This document shows positions 9,955 to 20,880 of a DNA stretch of 64,000 nucleotides, in pieces (the first letter of the stretch is position 1; each line of letters begins with the position of its first letter). The position numbers were made by a program, and so were the translations under genes. A model generated the notes under the pieces. The model was not told the origin of the DNA, ran no database searches, and saw only the letters and a program-made list of their open reading frames with translations. The stretch is taken from the NCBI GenBank assembly GCA_964036045.1, contig OZ038378.1, positions 45,625,827 through 45,689,826 on the forward strand. Reading direction: 5' to 3'. This DNA comes from Eutreptiella sp. 'Long Island Sound 2002'. Lineage: Eukaryota; Euglenozoa; Euglenophyceae; Eutreptiales; Eutreptiaceae.

Positions 9955-11690
9955 GTTGCTTACGTATGAACCATATGGAAATGGACCACAAACGGTGCAA
10001 AATAGGGCCAAAAGTACCTCAAATGTTCATCGCTCATCCCATTCTTATGCACATAGTATCATATTTTATGTACAACGATGACACACGGAGAAAGAAAATT
10101 CTCAAATGGCTCAAATAGTTCCAAGCCTACCTATGAACCATATGGATATTGGATCACAAACGGTGCAAATTAGGGCCAAAAACACCTCAAATCTTCATCG
10201 TTCATCCCATTCTTATGCACATACTATCATATTATATGTAGGACCTATCATACAAATGCTTACAATAACAACCTAAGCCCCAAACATGTGTGTGTACGGT
10301 GATAGGCACGCAAAAGCCCACCTATGACCCATATGGAAATGGACCACAAACGGTGCAAAATAGGGCCAAACACACCTCAAATGTTCATCTTTCATCCCAT
10401 TCTTATGCACATAGTATCATATTTTATGTAGTTCTTATCATTCAAATGCATACAATACCAACCCAAGCGCCAAACATGTGTGTGGACGGTGATAGGTGAT
10501 CAAAACCCTACCTATGAACCATATGGATATGGAGCACAAATGGTACAAAAACGGGCCAAAAACACCTCAAAACTACATTGTTCATCCCATGCTTGTGCCC
10601 GTAGTATCATATTTTATGTAGTTCTTATCATTCAAATGCATACAATACCAACCCAAGCCCCAAACATGTGTGTGGACGGTGATAGGTGATCAAAACCCTA
10701 CATATGAACCATATGGATATGGAGCGCGAAAGGTGCAAAAACGGGCCAAAAACACCTCAAAACTACATTGTTCATCCCATTCGTATGCACATGCTATCAT
10801 ATTTTATGTCGTTATTATCATTCAAATGCATACAATACCAACCCAAGCCCCAAACATGTGTGTGGACGGTGATAGGTGATCAAAACCCTACCTATGAACC
10901 ATATGGATATGGAGCGCAAAAGGTGCAAAAACGGGCCAAAAACACCTCAAATCTACATCGTTCATCCCATTCTTATGCACATACTATCATATTTTATGTA
11001 GTTCTTATCATTCAAATGCATACAATACCAACCCAAGCCCCAAACATGTGTGTGGACGGTGATAGGTGATCAAAACCCTACATATGAACCATATGGATAT
11101 GGAGCGCGAAAGGTGCAAAAACGGGCCAAAAACACCTCAAAACCACATTGTTCATCCCATTCGTATGCACATACTATCATATTTTATGTCGTTATTATCA
11201 TTCAAATGCATACAATACCAACCCAAGCCCCAAACATGTGTGTGGACGGTGATAGGTGATCAAAACCCTACCTATGAACCATATGGATATTGGACCACAA
11301 ACGGTGCAAAATAGGGCCAAAAACACCTCAAATGTTCATCGTTCATCCCATTCTTACGCACATACTATCATATTATATGTAGGACCTATCACACAAACGC
11401 TTACAATAACAACCTAAGCCCCAAACATGTGTGTGTACGGTGATAGGCACGCAAAAGCCTACCTATGAACCATATGGAAATGGACCACAAAAGGTGCAGA
11501 ATAGGGCCAAAAACACCTCAAATGTTCATCTTTCACCCCATTCTTATGCACATACTATCATATTTCATGTAGTTCTTATCATTCAAATGCATACAATACC
11601 AGCCCAAGCCCCAAACATGTGTGTGGACGGTGATAGGTGATCAAAACCCTACCTATGAACCATATGGATATTGGGCCCCATGGTGCATGA
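9955..11690 (+). repeat. right subterminal tandem array, ten copies, 190-bp period
   Basis: Ten copies of a unit beginning (c)ctaYctatgaaccatatgg start near 9961, 10129, 10318, 10508, 10698, 10888, 11078, 11268, 11458 and 11648. The first spacing is about 168 bp and the rest are 190 bp. Shared blocks include gggccaaaaacacctcaaa, ttcatcccattc, tatgcacat, tatcatatt and ccaaacatgtgtgt. Copies at 10698 and 11078 are almost identical, as are the pairs 10508/10888, 10129/11268 and 10318/11458, so larger blocks have been duplicated. The recurring CCTATGA core is also the outer part of the terminal inverted repeat. Short open frames here are repeat artefacts. Confidence 0.93.
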
Positions 11691-12174
11691 GAAAGGGATG
11701 AATAGCCTAGAATAAAGGCAAAACATCGCTTGTCATGTAGGCTTCTACCAATGGTGATGACAATTTGTTCATATATCACCTCTATACCACCTCTTACAGC
11801 CCTGTAAGGCCCTCTATATGGCCTCCATAGACCCTAAAACCATGTAAAAAAGTGGTTTTTGGGTAGAGAAGCGTGAAGTTCTCCAAATCTGTGCCTGCCA
11901 ATCTGGATTTCTTTAGGTCAGCAGCAAGGTATTTATCTCGGGAACACACTCATGCCTTTACTTTGCTTCCAACTGCGAAAAAAAGTGGACTTTTTGGCGA
12001 TTTTCTATTGCGCACGGCGGTCGGTAATCTGAAACTCGCGTACGCGGCAGTTGCTGACAGTTTATCTGCGGCTCCAGCTTCAGCGACAGCATAATTTTAA
12101 TAAAAATTTGAGAAAACATAAAAACAACAGTACTACTGTGTACAGTTTGATATCGCGGTTCTGAAAATGCATGA
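11691..12174. other. right inner flank of the DNA transposon, no gene seen
   Basis: AT-rich sequence between the satellite array and the right inverted repeat. I see no coding signal. The last repeat fades near 11690. Confidence 0.6.
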
Positions 12175-12216
12175 TTTTGAATTTTTGGGAAAAAACAGCT
12201 GCTAAAATCATAGGTG
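12175..12216 (-). repeat. right terminal inverted repeat of the DNA transposon
   Basis: Reverse-complement partner of 1801-1841: a 30-bp perfect match at the outer end and about 41 bp overall with one A-run length difference. It is followed directly by gcacagcg, the resumed Ty3 reverse transcriptase sequence. Confidence 0.93.
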
Positions 12217-14970
12217 GCACAGCGATGTCGACCCCTCGGGCCCATGCAGTGGAAAGTGGTGCCTATGGGCGCCAAGAATGGCAACGCCGCCTTCCAGCGC
12301 ATGATGGAGGACCTACTCGGTCCAGTCCGGGATTGTGCCGACCCCTTTGTGGATGACATCATCATCTGGTCCGGCACGGAAGACATGACTGAGGACGAGC
12401 TCATCGAAGCGCATGAGAAGGATCTGCGCCGAGTGCTCAGCGAGCTGGACAAGCCCACCAAAGCCTCACTCTTCGTGAAGGAAGTGGAGTTCGCGGGTCA
12501 CGTGGTTGGTCACGGGCAACGCCGTCCCATGCCGGGGAAGCTGGCGTCCCTGCACCACTGGGAGAAGCCCCAGACCATCAGCGAACTCCGGTCCTTCAAG
12601 GGGTTCTGCAACTACTATTCGGGCTATGTCCGAATGTATGCAGAACTGTCGGGGCCCCTGCACAAGATGCTGCAGGTGGGCAAGTTCGATGGCCAGAAGG
12701 GGAGCAAGAAGAAGCTTGCCTGGACCCCTGAGGCCGAAGATGCGTTCAGCTGCCTGAGGGAGTGACTCCTGGGGCAGCTGGGGCTATTCCTGGTGGACCC
12801 AGACAAGGGATTCGTGTTACGGACGGAGGCCTCGGACTATGCTGTAGGGGCAGTCCTCGAGCAGATCCGGGACGACGGGTCGCACGTACCCGTGGCATTT
12901 TGGAGTCGGATCCTGGCCGAGGGCCAACGTCGAACCTGGACCACAAGGGAGAAGGAGATGTACGCCATTGTCTGTGCGCTCAGGAAGTGGTCTGGCCACA
13001 TTGGATTGCAACCGCTGGTGGTTTGTACGGAACATCAGTCCCTGCAGAGCTGGCACAGAGAGCACGTCGACACCCCCTCGGGACCGGCGGCAAGGGGGGC
13101 CTGATGGCATGAGACGTTCGCCAAGTTCGACCTCAGCGTCCTATACGTCCCGGGGAAGGACAACACTGTGGCAGATTGCCTCAGTCGATGGGCCTACCCC
13201 GCAGGCAAGGCCTGGATGGACATATCCAGCCATGGAGACGCCGAAGAGACCAAGGAGGCCAAGCGCATCATCCAGATGGAGAAGACCATGGAGCAAGAGG
13301 GGGTCAAGTACTTTGTGGTGATGGCCAACTGTACGGCCCTTGCCAAGTTCCGGGGCGCCCGAGTCCATGCTACTCGAGAGGAAACCCTAAAGCAATGGAT
13401 GGTGGCCCCTGTAGAGCTAGTCAGGTCGGTGCTCGAAGAGGACTGGTCGGATGACTATGCGGCATCCGAGCACTGGAGCAAGTACTGGAATGCCGTGAGC
13501 GCCCTGTCGGACGACGAATGGCCCGAGGGCTTGACCGAGGATGGGGATAAACTATTCATCAAGGACAAGCTATTGGTCCCTGAGAACCGAATGGAGGAGC
13601 TCATTGACCACTGGCATAACGCCCAGCTCATGCATCCTGGTCGGGACAAGATGCAGCAGGACCTGGAGTGGCGCTTCAAGTTCCCACCGGGGTACTACGC
13701 CATCGTGGACAAGTACTGCAGCGACTGCGCCCTGTGTCGGGCCACGAAGAGCCCCAACAATTCCACAGCGGGCAACCCGGTGTATACGGCTATACCGGAG
13801 GCCCCTATGCGGTCCGTGGCCATGGATGTGTTCGCCATGCCGGAGGTCACCGTGGAAGGAGAGACCTACGACTGTGTCATCCTGGCGGTGGATAGGCACA
13901 GCGGGTATATCGTGGCGGTCCCTGGCAAGAAGTCCAAGAAGAAGGACATGAAGGACAAGCATGGAGTGGGTCTGCAGGCCAAGACCGTCGCCAATGCCAT
14001 GATCAGGCATTGGCTGACGATTTTTGATGTCCCAGCTGTCATCTGCAGCGATCGGGGCAGTCAATTTGTGGGGACGTGGTTCAAGACGATGTGCAAGCAC
14101 ATGGGGATTCGGCACGCCAAGACCGTGGCGTACCACAGCCGGTCGAATGGCCGGGCTGAGGTGGCCGGGCAGCAGATGTTCGATAGGTTCCGCCAGCTGC
14201 ACATTGACGAACCAGGCCGGAACTGGTACAATTCGCTGTGGAGAGTACTCCAGGCGTACCACGACCTTCTGGGGCCCACTGGACTGTCGCCCCATTGTAT
14301 CCTGTTCCTACGGGATCGAGTGTCATGCACTCTCCCGTGGTTGAACAATGGCAAAGTGGCCCGGGATGCGAACGCTATGATGGCTGAGGCGGACGACACG
14401 GCGGCCAAGGTGTGCAAAGCACTTCAGGACAAGCATGAGAAGAGGGCCAAGTACTTCAAGCAGGGAAAAGTCCAGAAATATACTCTCTAAGACACCGTAT
14501 GGGTGGAGCGGCACCGCAAGGATGTCCTGTCCAGGCATCGGCAGGCGTCCTGGTATGTGCAAGGGGTAATCGTGCGGAAGGTCGGGCAGGATGTGTATGC
14601 AGTTCGTGTGGGGGATAACAAGATCCTGGACCGCGACCATACCCAGCTTTGTCCCCGAGCACCAGACCCCAGCTGACGTCCCGTCACCTTTGAGTTCACA
14701 CCCGGAGATCTGGACTCGGATGACGAGGGTGAGGACGACGACTTCACCACCGAGAGGATCCTGACGGACAAGCCGGACCCGGGGACTCCTGGGGGGAGGC
14801 TTTACAAGGTCCGTTGGAAGGGATTCGCCGCATCCAGGGATTTGTGAGGGCCTCCGAGCAGCTTTTTGCCGAGGTACACCACGGTCTGGATGGAGTATCT
14901 GACGAAAAAGAACATTTCTTTGGATGTCAAGGACGTGTTGGTCCATTTCGTGGCTGCAGTAGCACCGTAA
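12217..14970 (+). pseudogene. Ty3-1 pol, right half: RT, RNase H, integrase, chromodomain
   Basis: This continues the polyprotein broken at 1801. Reverse transcriptase motifs are QWKVVPMGAKNGNAAFQ and the catalytic FVDDI (near 12347). RNase H starts near 12817, but its first catalytic aspartate appears as glutamate (RTEASDYAVG). The LSVLYVPGKDN motif follows near 13130. The integrase has the HHCC finger (HWHNAQLMH...CSDCALC, 13610-13740) and all three catalytic residues: VAMDVF (near 13827), CSDRGSQF (near 14050) and NGRAEVAG (near 14160). A chromodomain (TERILTDKPDPG, LYKVRWKGF) lies at about 14750-14950. Stops are TGA 12763, TGA 13102, TAA 14488, TGA near 14674 and TGA near 14845, and one frameshift sits near 12235. 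It is inactive but well preserved in frame. Confidence 0.93.
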
Positions 14971-15364
14971 TGGATCCCCCCTGACATTTTTGTCTGTTTC
15001 TGTGCTTGGGAGACGGGCAAGGGCGTTCATCTGGGGCCTTTTAGGCCTTGATTGGCCATATACCCCCTTCACTCGATCTCCACATATATATTTCATTGTG
15101 GTATACTTATTTAGGTCTACCGACGACGTTTCTCTATCTTTGATCCCCTTGGTCCATGTTGTAGATCGAGAGGTGACCGGATATGGTGTAGGGCACCGAT
15201 TATGAGTGTCCTCACCCCTCACTTGGGGCATGGGGGACGCCTACGACGTGTGTGGGGCCTCCATGTGTCCTTGGGACATTGGGGGGGGGTTGTGGAGCCC
15301 ATTGGGGTCCTCCCGTCCTCTCTTCAATGACTTCCGAGCGGGTACAACGCTCTGAGAAGGGGGG
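14971..15364 (+). other. Ty3-1 3' untranslated segment with polypurine tract
   Basis: There is no gene here. The segment aligns loosely with 25060-25365 upstream of the Ty3-2 right LTR: ctatctttgatc, then cctcccgtcctct, then tccgagc. It ends in a polypurine tract GAGAAGGGGGG at 15354-15364, directly before the LTR start TGAAGCCGG. That order is expected for the second-strand primer of an LTR retrotransposon. Confidence 0.7.
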
Positions 15365-17338
15365 TGAAGCCGGTTTGGACCCCCGTGGCCATCTTTGGGT
15401 CACTTGGGGTGTGTATCTATGTGCCGCCAAGCGGCCATTGGCTGATATCGTACTCTCCCATCTACCTGGCCTAACCTGATGTGATAGTGTGATAGGTTTG
15501 GCCATTCTAGCTATGAGCGGCCATATTCAATACAGAGGCGCCGCCGGCTGAGATTTATATATCAGAATATCAGGAATCAACAGGGTTTTTCTATCATAAT
15601 GTTTCCGCAATCTTTCAGCTTTTCGTTCTGATTGTCAATGTATCGGCGACTGTCAGTTGGCTCGCGATTTTGCGGTAACCCATGGGTTAACTGTTATTTG
15701 CAAATATTTTCGCGGAAACCCCGATGAAGGGTCAGATTTCATCAGTAAAGGGTTCGTTGCTTCCGCAACTTTCATGTTATACACTCGCAAAGTTAATCTG
15801 ATTTTTTCAGACTTTCAGAATCGGATTTTCGACTTCGACATCGCCGCACTTGATATGATGAATCTCGAGTGGTCCTACATTTTTCCCCGATCACGAATCA
15901 ACCTTCCTTTTGTTGTCTCCTTCATTTTTCTTGGGGATATAGTCGAAAAAAAAGTGATTCGTGAGGCCACTTTGATAAATCATATCTCGGACTCGCCCCG
16001 GGGATTATCAATTTTGAGAATTGGGTTGGAGCTGCCTTGGTCTCAACTTAGTTTAGCGAGCATCAAACGCCCTTGATGTGTACACATGCCCGGTGTAGCT
16101 AGGGATAATGGTCAACAGGGTAGAAAGTGATATATAACTCTTGGACGGTGCAACCGAATATTTGAATGCGACTTTCGAGTGTAACACATGAGTGTTGGTG
16201 TTGCATAGAAACTTATCTTGGGTTCCTACGTATTTTTAACGTGAAGTTATGTCCATGGAGGGGCATGGCATATCATGGTGGGAGCCACTTTTTGAGGGTA
16301 TGTGTTATATGCATGGTATGTGCTTCGCTATGCTCACGCCCATGTTATATATCTCCGTTTGTAGGAAGATATATGGAGTCAGACGTGGCAAGGGCTTCGC
16401 GCATGTCCCGATGGTGAGCTCCATAGCGCTAGACTAAGTCTACCGCTCATATAGTGCATGTGGGAAGGCTTACGGAGCAACCCACAAGCGCCACTATTAA
16501 TTTTCCCATTTTCATGGTGCGTGTTGGGAGGAGGTTTGAAGGTGCCCCTATGCGTCCAGGTGGGGATCAAAGTGGGGGGATTGTTTGCAAATGGTCGCAA
16601 GCAATTGTGTTTTGAATCATATGTTGATTCCATGGGTGAGCGAAGTTATATACTATTGTAATTATCTTGAATCTGGCATTATTTGCATGTTTTTGACCTC
16701 ATTTTATGCTCATTTTTGTATTTGAAGTGCTCAACTGGTCGGCTAACAGTAAAGTGTCTAGAGATTAGTGAACTATGGTATGTTGCTTATATGTTGGCAT
16801 TTGCTTCGGTGTTGCACCTCACCATATGCCTGATGACGTGGTCACTTTGGCGTGGCACACAAGGCCTCACAAACTTAGGTCTCAAATTCATGAGTTGACT
16901 TGTGAAGCATGTCATGTACATAACCGGAGGGGTTTCGGAGCCAATGATGGGATATTCTCCGGCATGAATCTTTGGTCTATATCACCCTTGTATATTACCC
17001 CCCGGATTGACACATGCATGGTGTATTTGAATATTTGCCTTATGCATTTTTGAGTATATAATTAAATTTTGGGCACTATGGTGTGATTTGCCTGATTTTG
17101 CTAGGTTATGAGGTCACCTTCATGGGGCAGTTCTCCAAGCCCAATCAACACCAAGTCCAACCAAGGTTACGTCAGGGTAGGGCAGGGTCCTGAGTGCTAC
17201 TATAGGCCATGACATGCCACCTCCTTCTTTGGGCTAGGATGTAGAGGCTTGGGAGAGAACACATTTTTGTAGTTTATGTAGTGACTTTTGACACATGGCA
17301 TTTAGCCATCTTATTTGACTGGGGTCAGGGCATCATGT
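15365..17338 (+). repeat. LTR of Ty3-1 (about 1.97 kb)
   Basis: It starts TGAAGCC straight after a polypurine tract and ends just before a TGGCGAG primer-binding-like sequence at 17339. Ty3-2 shows the same arrangement at 18231 and 19942. The matching left LTR would lie outside the window, so length and ends are inferred from signals rather than from a pair. Open frames inside are short and unlike any family I know. The start and end do not form a TG...CA pair. Confidence 0.6.
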
Positions 17339-18230
17339 TGGCGAGTCAAGGGAAGGTCCTGAGTCAAGGGAATGAGGGTCTATGGCTGTGAATGTGTACG
17401 TCTGCATCTTTCTCCAACTTTGCTCTATTTGTGTTCATATGCCAATTTCAGGGCTTCCTCTTTGGTGCAATTCTTGTACATGCCCACGCCCGTGTCTCCA
17501 AGTGCACCATGAGACAACCGGCGTATTGAAGGAAGCCCTCAGTGTGGAGTGACTGGATTTGGATTGTACTCGGGAGTGGGTCATTGCAAGGGTCTTGTCT
17601 GAAGGAGCCTATTTTTCTATTTTTTGTGGGAAATTGTGCAGGATAGGGCAAGAGCATGCAGACCCTGGTGAGGAGCGAGACCCTAGGAGTGACGGGTTAT
17701 GGTGGAAGGGGTACAGCAGGGGCTGGTCCTGGCAGGGACCTTCATTATGGTAGCAGAGGAGTACCTGCCCCCTACCGCCGCACCGGGGACTTGGGCCCTC
17801 ATGAGCCCTGCCGAAGGACGCCGCGGGTTCAGATCGCGGAGTCCGTCGAGTCGACGCCGGACTGGGAAGCCCGAGAAGAACAATAATGCTCAGAACGGAG
17901 AGCCCTTGCAGGACAGTGGCTAGACATGGAGGACCTGGCCTCCATGTGTGAAAGGTTGTGCCTGACGGCTTTCTGTTGCCCTGGGCTAGCCGTTTCCCAT
18001 TCGTCTCCGCAGTGCCGGTTTTTACTTTCCGGCGGCGGCTTGTGTGGGTGGACCGCCACAGTTGTTGCCGGGCGTGCGGTGGCCCTTTGCCGGTGTGTGG
18101 CGGGCTGGTGCGGTTCCTTCCGGGGTGTGCTCTGGCTTGATTTGGTTAGACCCTCGGTTGGCGTCCCTTGCTTGGTGTTGTGGTGTCTTCTGGTGCGCAG
18201 TGCTGCGTCGTGTTGTGTTTTGACGTGCTG
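17339..18230 (+). pseudogene. truncated gag leader of a tandem Ty3 copy
   Basis: After the LTR comes a primer-binding-like site TGGCGAGTCAAGG, then a leader, then a Gag N-terminus from 17656 (MQTLVRSETLG, then AGAGPGRDLHYGSRGVP, RTGDLGPHEP). The same residues occur in Ty3-2 from 20881 (MEALVRSRTMG, AGAGPTDLLYGSRGVP, GSLGPDEP). The frame stops at 17884, and the fragment is cut by the Ty3-2 left LTR at 18231. The order pol, LTR, leader, gag means two copies once shared this LTR head to tail. The G/T-rich end (17950-18230) has no recognisable coding. Confidence 0.65.
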
Positions 18231-19941
18231 TGAAGCTGGTTCAGATCCCAATTGGGTGCAGTTTTCTATTTTTGAGCGATTTTCGCGATTTCAGCGATTT
18301 CGGATATAATTTCAGGAGAAGTCCGAAATTATATTATTTAGGAACCACAGGATGGACGTTTTAACATTTCTTGTTCGGACCAGGCCTGCTGTGTGTGCGC
18401 GTGCCCTTCTCGTGTTCCTGTTGGCGTGCTCCTGCTCTGTGTTCCTCAATGCGGGCCAATCGTCTGAAAATTCTTCCCAACGGGTGCTAATAGTGTTAGA
18501 TCTATCACGTGGAAATTGAAATCACTTATCCAACCGGAGGAAATCTATGTGACAGCCATAGTACGTACGTTGATCGCTTCTGTGTGCAGTGTTGAGGGAG
18601 TACCTCCGGGGAACCCAAGACCGTCCTTATCTCTGCTATGGTGGTATGAGTAGTCACAGCAAAACCTACCAGTCACATGGTGTGTCTTCCGAAGGGGACG
18701 AGAGGTGAGTCCAAGGGAAGCACAGGTAGGCGCACCGGAAGGGAGGAAAGTACGTCGGTCGTTGCTCCGCAATACAAAGCAACTTCTCATTCTTTGACTT
18801 ATCATTTGTTTGCTTTACATATGTCATGACAACTTGATCTCCCATGGAATCAGAGAGGGTCAACCTTTGGTGACTGTGTGTGTTGAACATGTGGTGTGCA
18901 CGTGCTATGGGTGAACATGCTAAAGGGGGAGAATTGCACTTATGCCCTCGTTGTTAACCTCTCATTTGCTGTCTTACTCCGGTGACCTTCGGTGAATTCA
19001 TGGCATTGGTTGAACACTTCGGTGAATTCATATCCTCCGTCGAACACGGTTGGTGATCCACTATCCCTCCTTTGTCCACATGAAGTATGTCATTGCATGA
19101 GGATAGCTCATTTGATTCGGCAATTGGGTGTAGGGATAATCCTCAATCTATGTTGTTGATTCTCACTTCAAGGGGATGCATGCCTTCATGGGTCATGGCT
19201 AGGCGAAAGTCTCTCTCCATATGCATGCTCCCATGGGTCATGGCTAGGCTATGCACTTGGGATTGGGTTTTGGTGAGGTCAGGTTCTCCCTCCTGGGCCA
19301 TGGATTGGTTAGGTTCTCTCTCTTCGGCCATGGATTGGTTAGGTTCTCTCCCCTGGGCATGGATGGGGGAGGGTCTCTCTCTCAGGGCATCGACTGGGGC
19401 GGGACCATCTCTCTCAAGGCCTGGATTGGGGCGGGACCATCTCTCTCGGAGGCGGGACAATCTCTCCTTGAAATAGGACAATCTCACCATGTGTCAGGTG
19501 TGCTCTCTTTCTACCCGGGATATCTCTCCATGCGCTCTCTCTGCGGGCTGGGTCTAGGTCTCTTCATGTGACCCCGAGCATCTTCTTATCCAAGCACTCT
19601 TACCCAATCTCTCTCCAAGTAGCATGCATTGAATTGGTTCGGTGTCACACGAACATAGAATTAGGCAATATTGGTTTCACATGTCCATGTGTGGATGGTT
19701 TCTAATGCACATGACGATTGTGGTTGCCTATGCCATTGGGTCCCAAGCAATTAGGCACCAAGTGGTGGGGGCGAGTGGCATGTCCTAGCATGTGACGGCA
19801 TGAGACGTGTGTCGTGTGTCGGCTTTACATTTTGTTTGTGCCTTTGGTTTGTGATACTCTAACCGCGGGAGCCCAGCAGTTGGTATGCAGCATACACTAA
19901 ACAGGTGAGGTTTGGTGGGCTGGCCCTTCTTGATGTCTTGT
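18231..19941 (+). repeat. Ty3-2 left LTR (about 1.71 kb)
   Basis: It begins TGAAGCTGGTTCAGATCCC and matches 25366-27011 along its whole length with scattered substitutions and small indels, for example around ttcggatataatt, gaaccacaggatgga and gttggtatgcagcat. Inside are short local repeats of catgggtcatgg and ggccatggattggtta (19190-19350). Similarity to the partner ends at about 19942. Confidence 0.88.
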
Positions 19942-19955
19942 TGGCGAGCAGCAAG
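19942..19955 (+). promoter_or_regulatory. Ty3-2 primer-binding site
   Basis: TGGCGAGCAGCAAG sits directly at the end of LTR similarity. Its complement ends in CTCGCCA, as expected for the 3' end of a tRNA with CCA. The tandem gag fragment has TGGCGAGTCAAGG in the same place (17339). The tRNA identity is not known to me. Confidence 0.6.
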
Positions 19956-20880
19956 TAAACCCGCCAAGTCCATTCACTTGCTGGCCATTGTGTATGTTCT
20001 TGCTAAGTGATAGGCACCCGGCCTCCGGTGTGAAGTACCGAGGCATTGCCAGCATGATGATATATGGACTGTGTCACACACGCCAATTGTGAGGTATTCC
20101 CATGAGGTCACTCTCCTGACTCATATTTGGTGATCCTCATTGCAAGCTCTTTACTTGTGATCATTGGTGATTCATGAGTGTGGACAAGTCATGTTTGTGG
20201 CCATGCCGTACTTTGTGTTCCTGGAGGCCATGATGTCACACCTGATCCACGGTGGGACATTCCTCATATTTGGAGCTCATGTTTCTCAATTCCATTTTTT
20301 TTGCCGTCTTGTAGGCAAGGGTGAGGATGGGCCATGTGGACCAAGCTTATGTTAAATCCGATGACGCCATGGTATCGTGTATCATTTCTCTGTGTTCCGC
20401 CATGTGCCATATGGACCTCATTGATCTCATTTTGTCGCGCATGACCCCGTGAATCAATGTCATTTTCCTTAATGTGGCGAATCGAGGTTGTTGGCATGGC
20501 GTCATATGTCCGTAGTTCGAATGTGCATGGTATACAAAATCGATTCCCGGAGTAGGGATGCAACATCGTCCTCGATAATCGCATACTCTATTCCAGGGCT
20601 TCACTTATACTTCTGTTTCTGCCTCTCTCTTTGCCCGACACCGTCCCATTTGTTCCCGTCTCCATGATCTTGTCCATGTATTGATGAGGTCACACTCAAC
20701 TCCATTTGGTGATCGATTATTTGGACTGCACTGGTCAAGTTCACTCGATTGTATTCATCAAGTGTTCCAACTTTATTGCAAGGGTTGCCAACGGGTGTAC
20801 ATGCGGGATTTGTTTGGATTCTGTGGTCAGGGGTTACCAAGGGTACCCTCAGGAATTTTGGACTTTGGATATGGTGAAAC
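19956..20880 (+). other. Ty3-2 leader, no gene seen
   Basis: About 0.9 kb between the primer site and the conserved gag start at 20881. Open frames are short and not conserved in the 17339-17655 leader, apart from a weak match around attgcaagggt. Confidence 0.5.

Larger units (their letters stand above)
1801..12216 (-). mobile_element. 10.4-kb DNA transposon with TIRs and a two-gene cargo, inserted in Ty3-1
   Basis: Both ends carry matching inverted repeats, and the interrupted Ty3 reverse transcriptase reads through if the element is removed: LDLKHGYHQ...SRPC on the left, QWKVVPMGAKNG on the right. Inside are two minus-strand genes (9780-5100 and 5010-3172), left subterminal repeats (1880-2900) and a right subterminal array (about 9955-11690). 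The empty site is inferred as ccctgcacagcg. Left flank plus end reads TGCA then CCTATGA; the right end reads TCATAGG then TGGCA. The simplest reading is a 4-bp TGCA duplication with one inserted G on the right; a 3-bp GCA or a 1-bp duplication is also possible. I cannot assign a superfamily. Ends starting CACC, subterminal repeats and two genes recall CACTA elements, but the proteins show no TNP2 motif I recognise. Confidence 0.88.

Noticed and set aside
9955-11690. CRISPR-like regular repeats
   Set aside because: The whole 190-bp unit is repeated, with no short repeat/unique spacer pattern, and the context is eukaryotic. It is a satellite array.
1801-12216. CACTA (EnSpm) assignment of the DNA transposon
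   Set aside because: Ends begin CACC rather than CACTA, the 3-bp duplication is uncertain, and no TNP2-type transposase motif is visible.
15657-16076. 139-codon plus-strand frame as a gene
   Set aside because: It lies inside the inferred Ty3-1 LTR, has no recognisable motif and no counterpart in the other LTR family.
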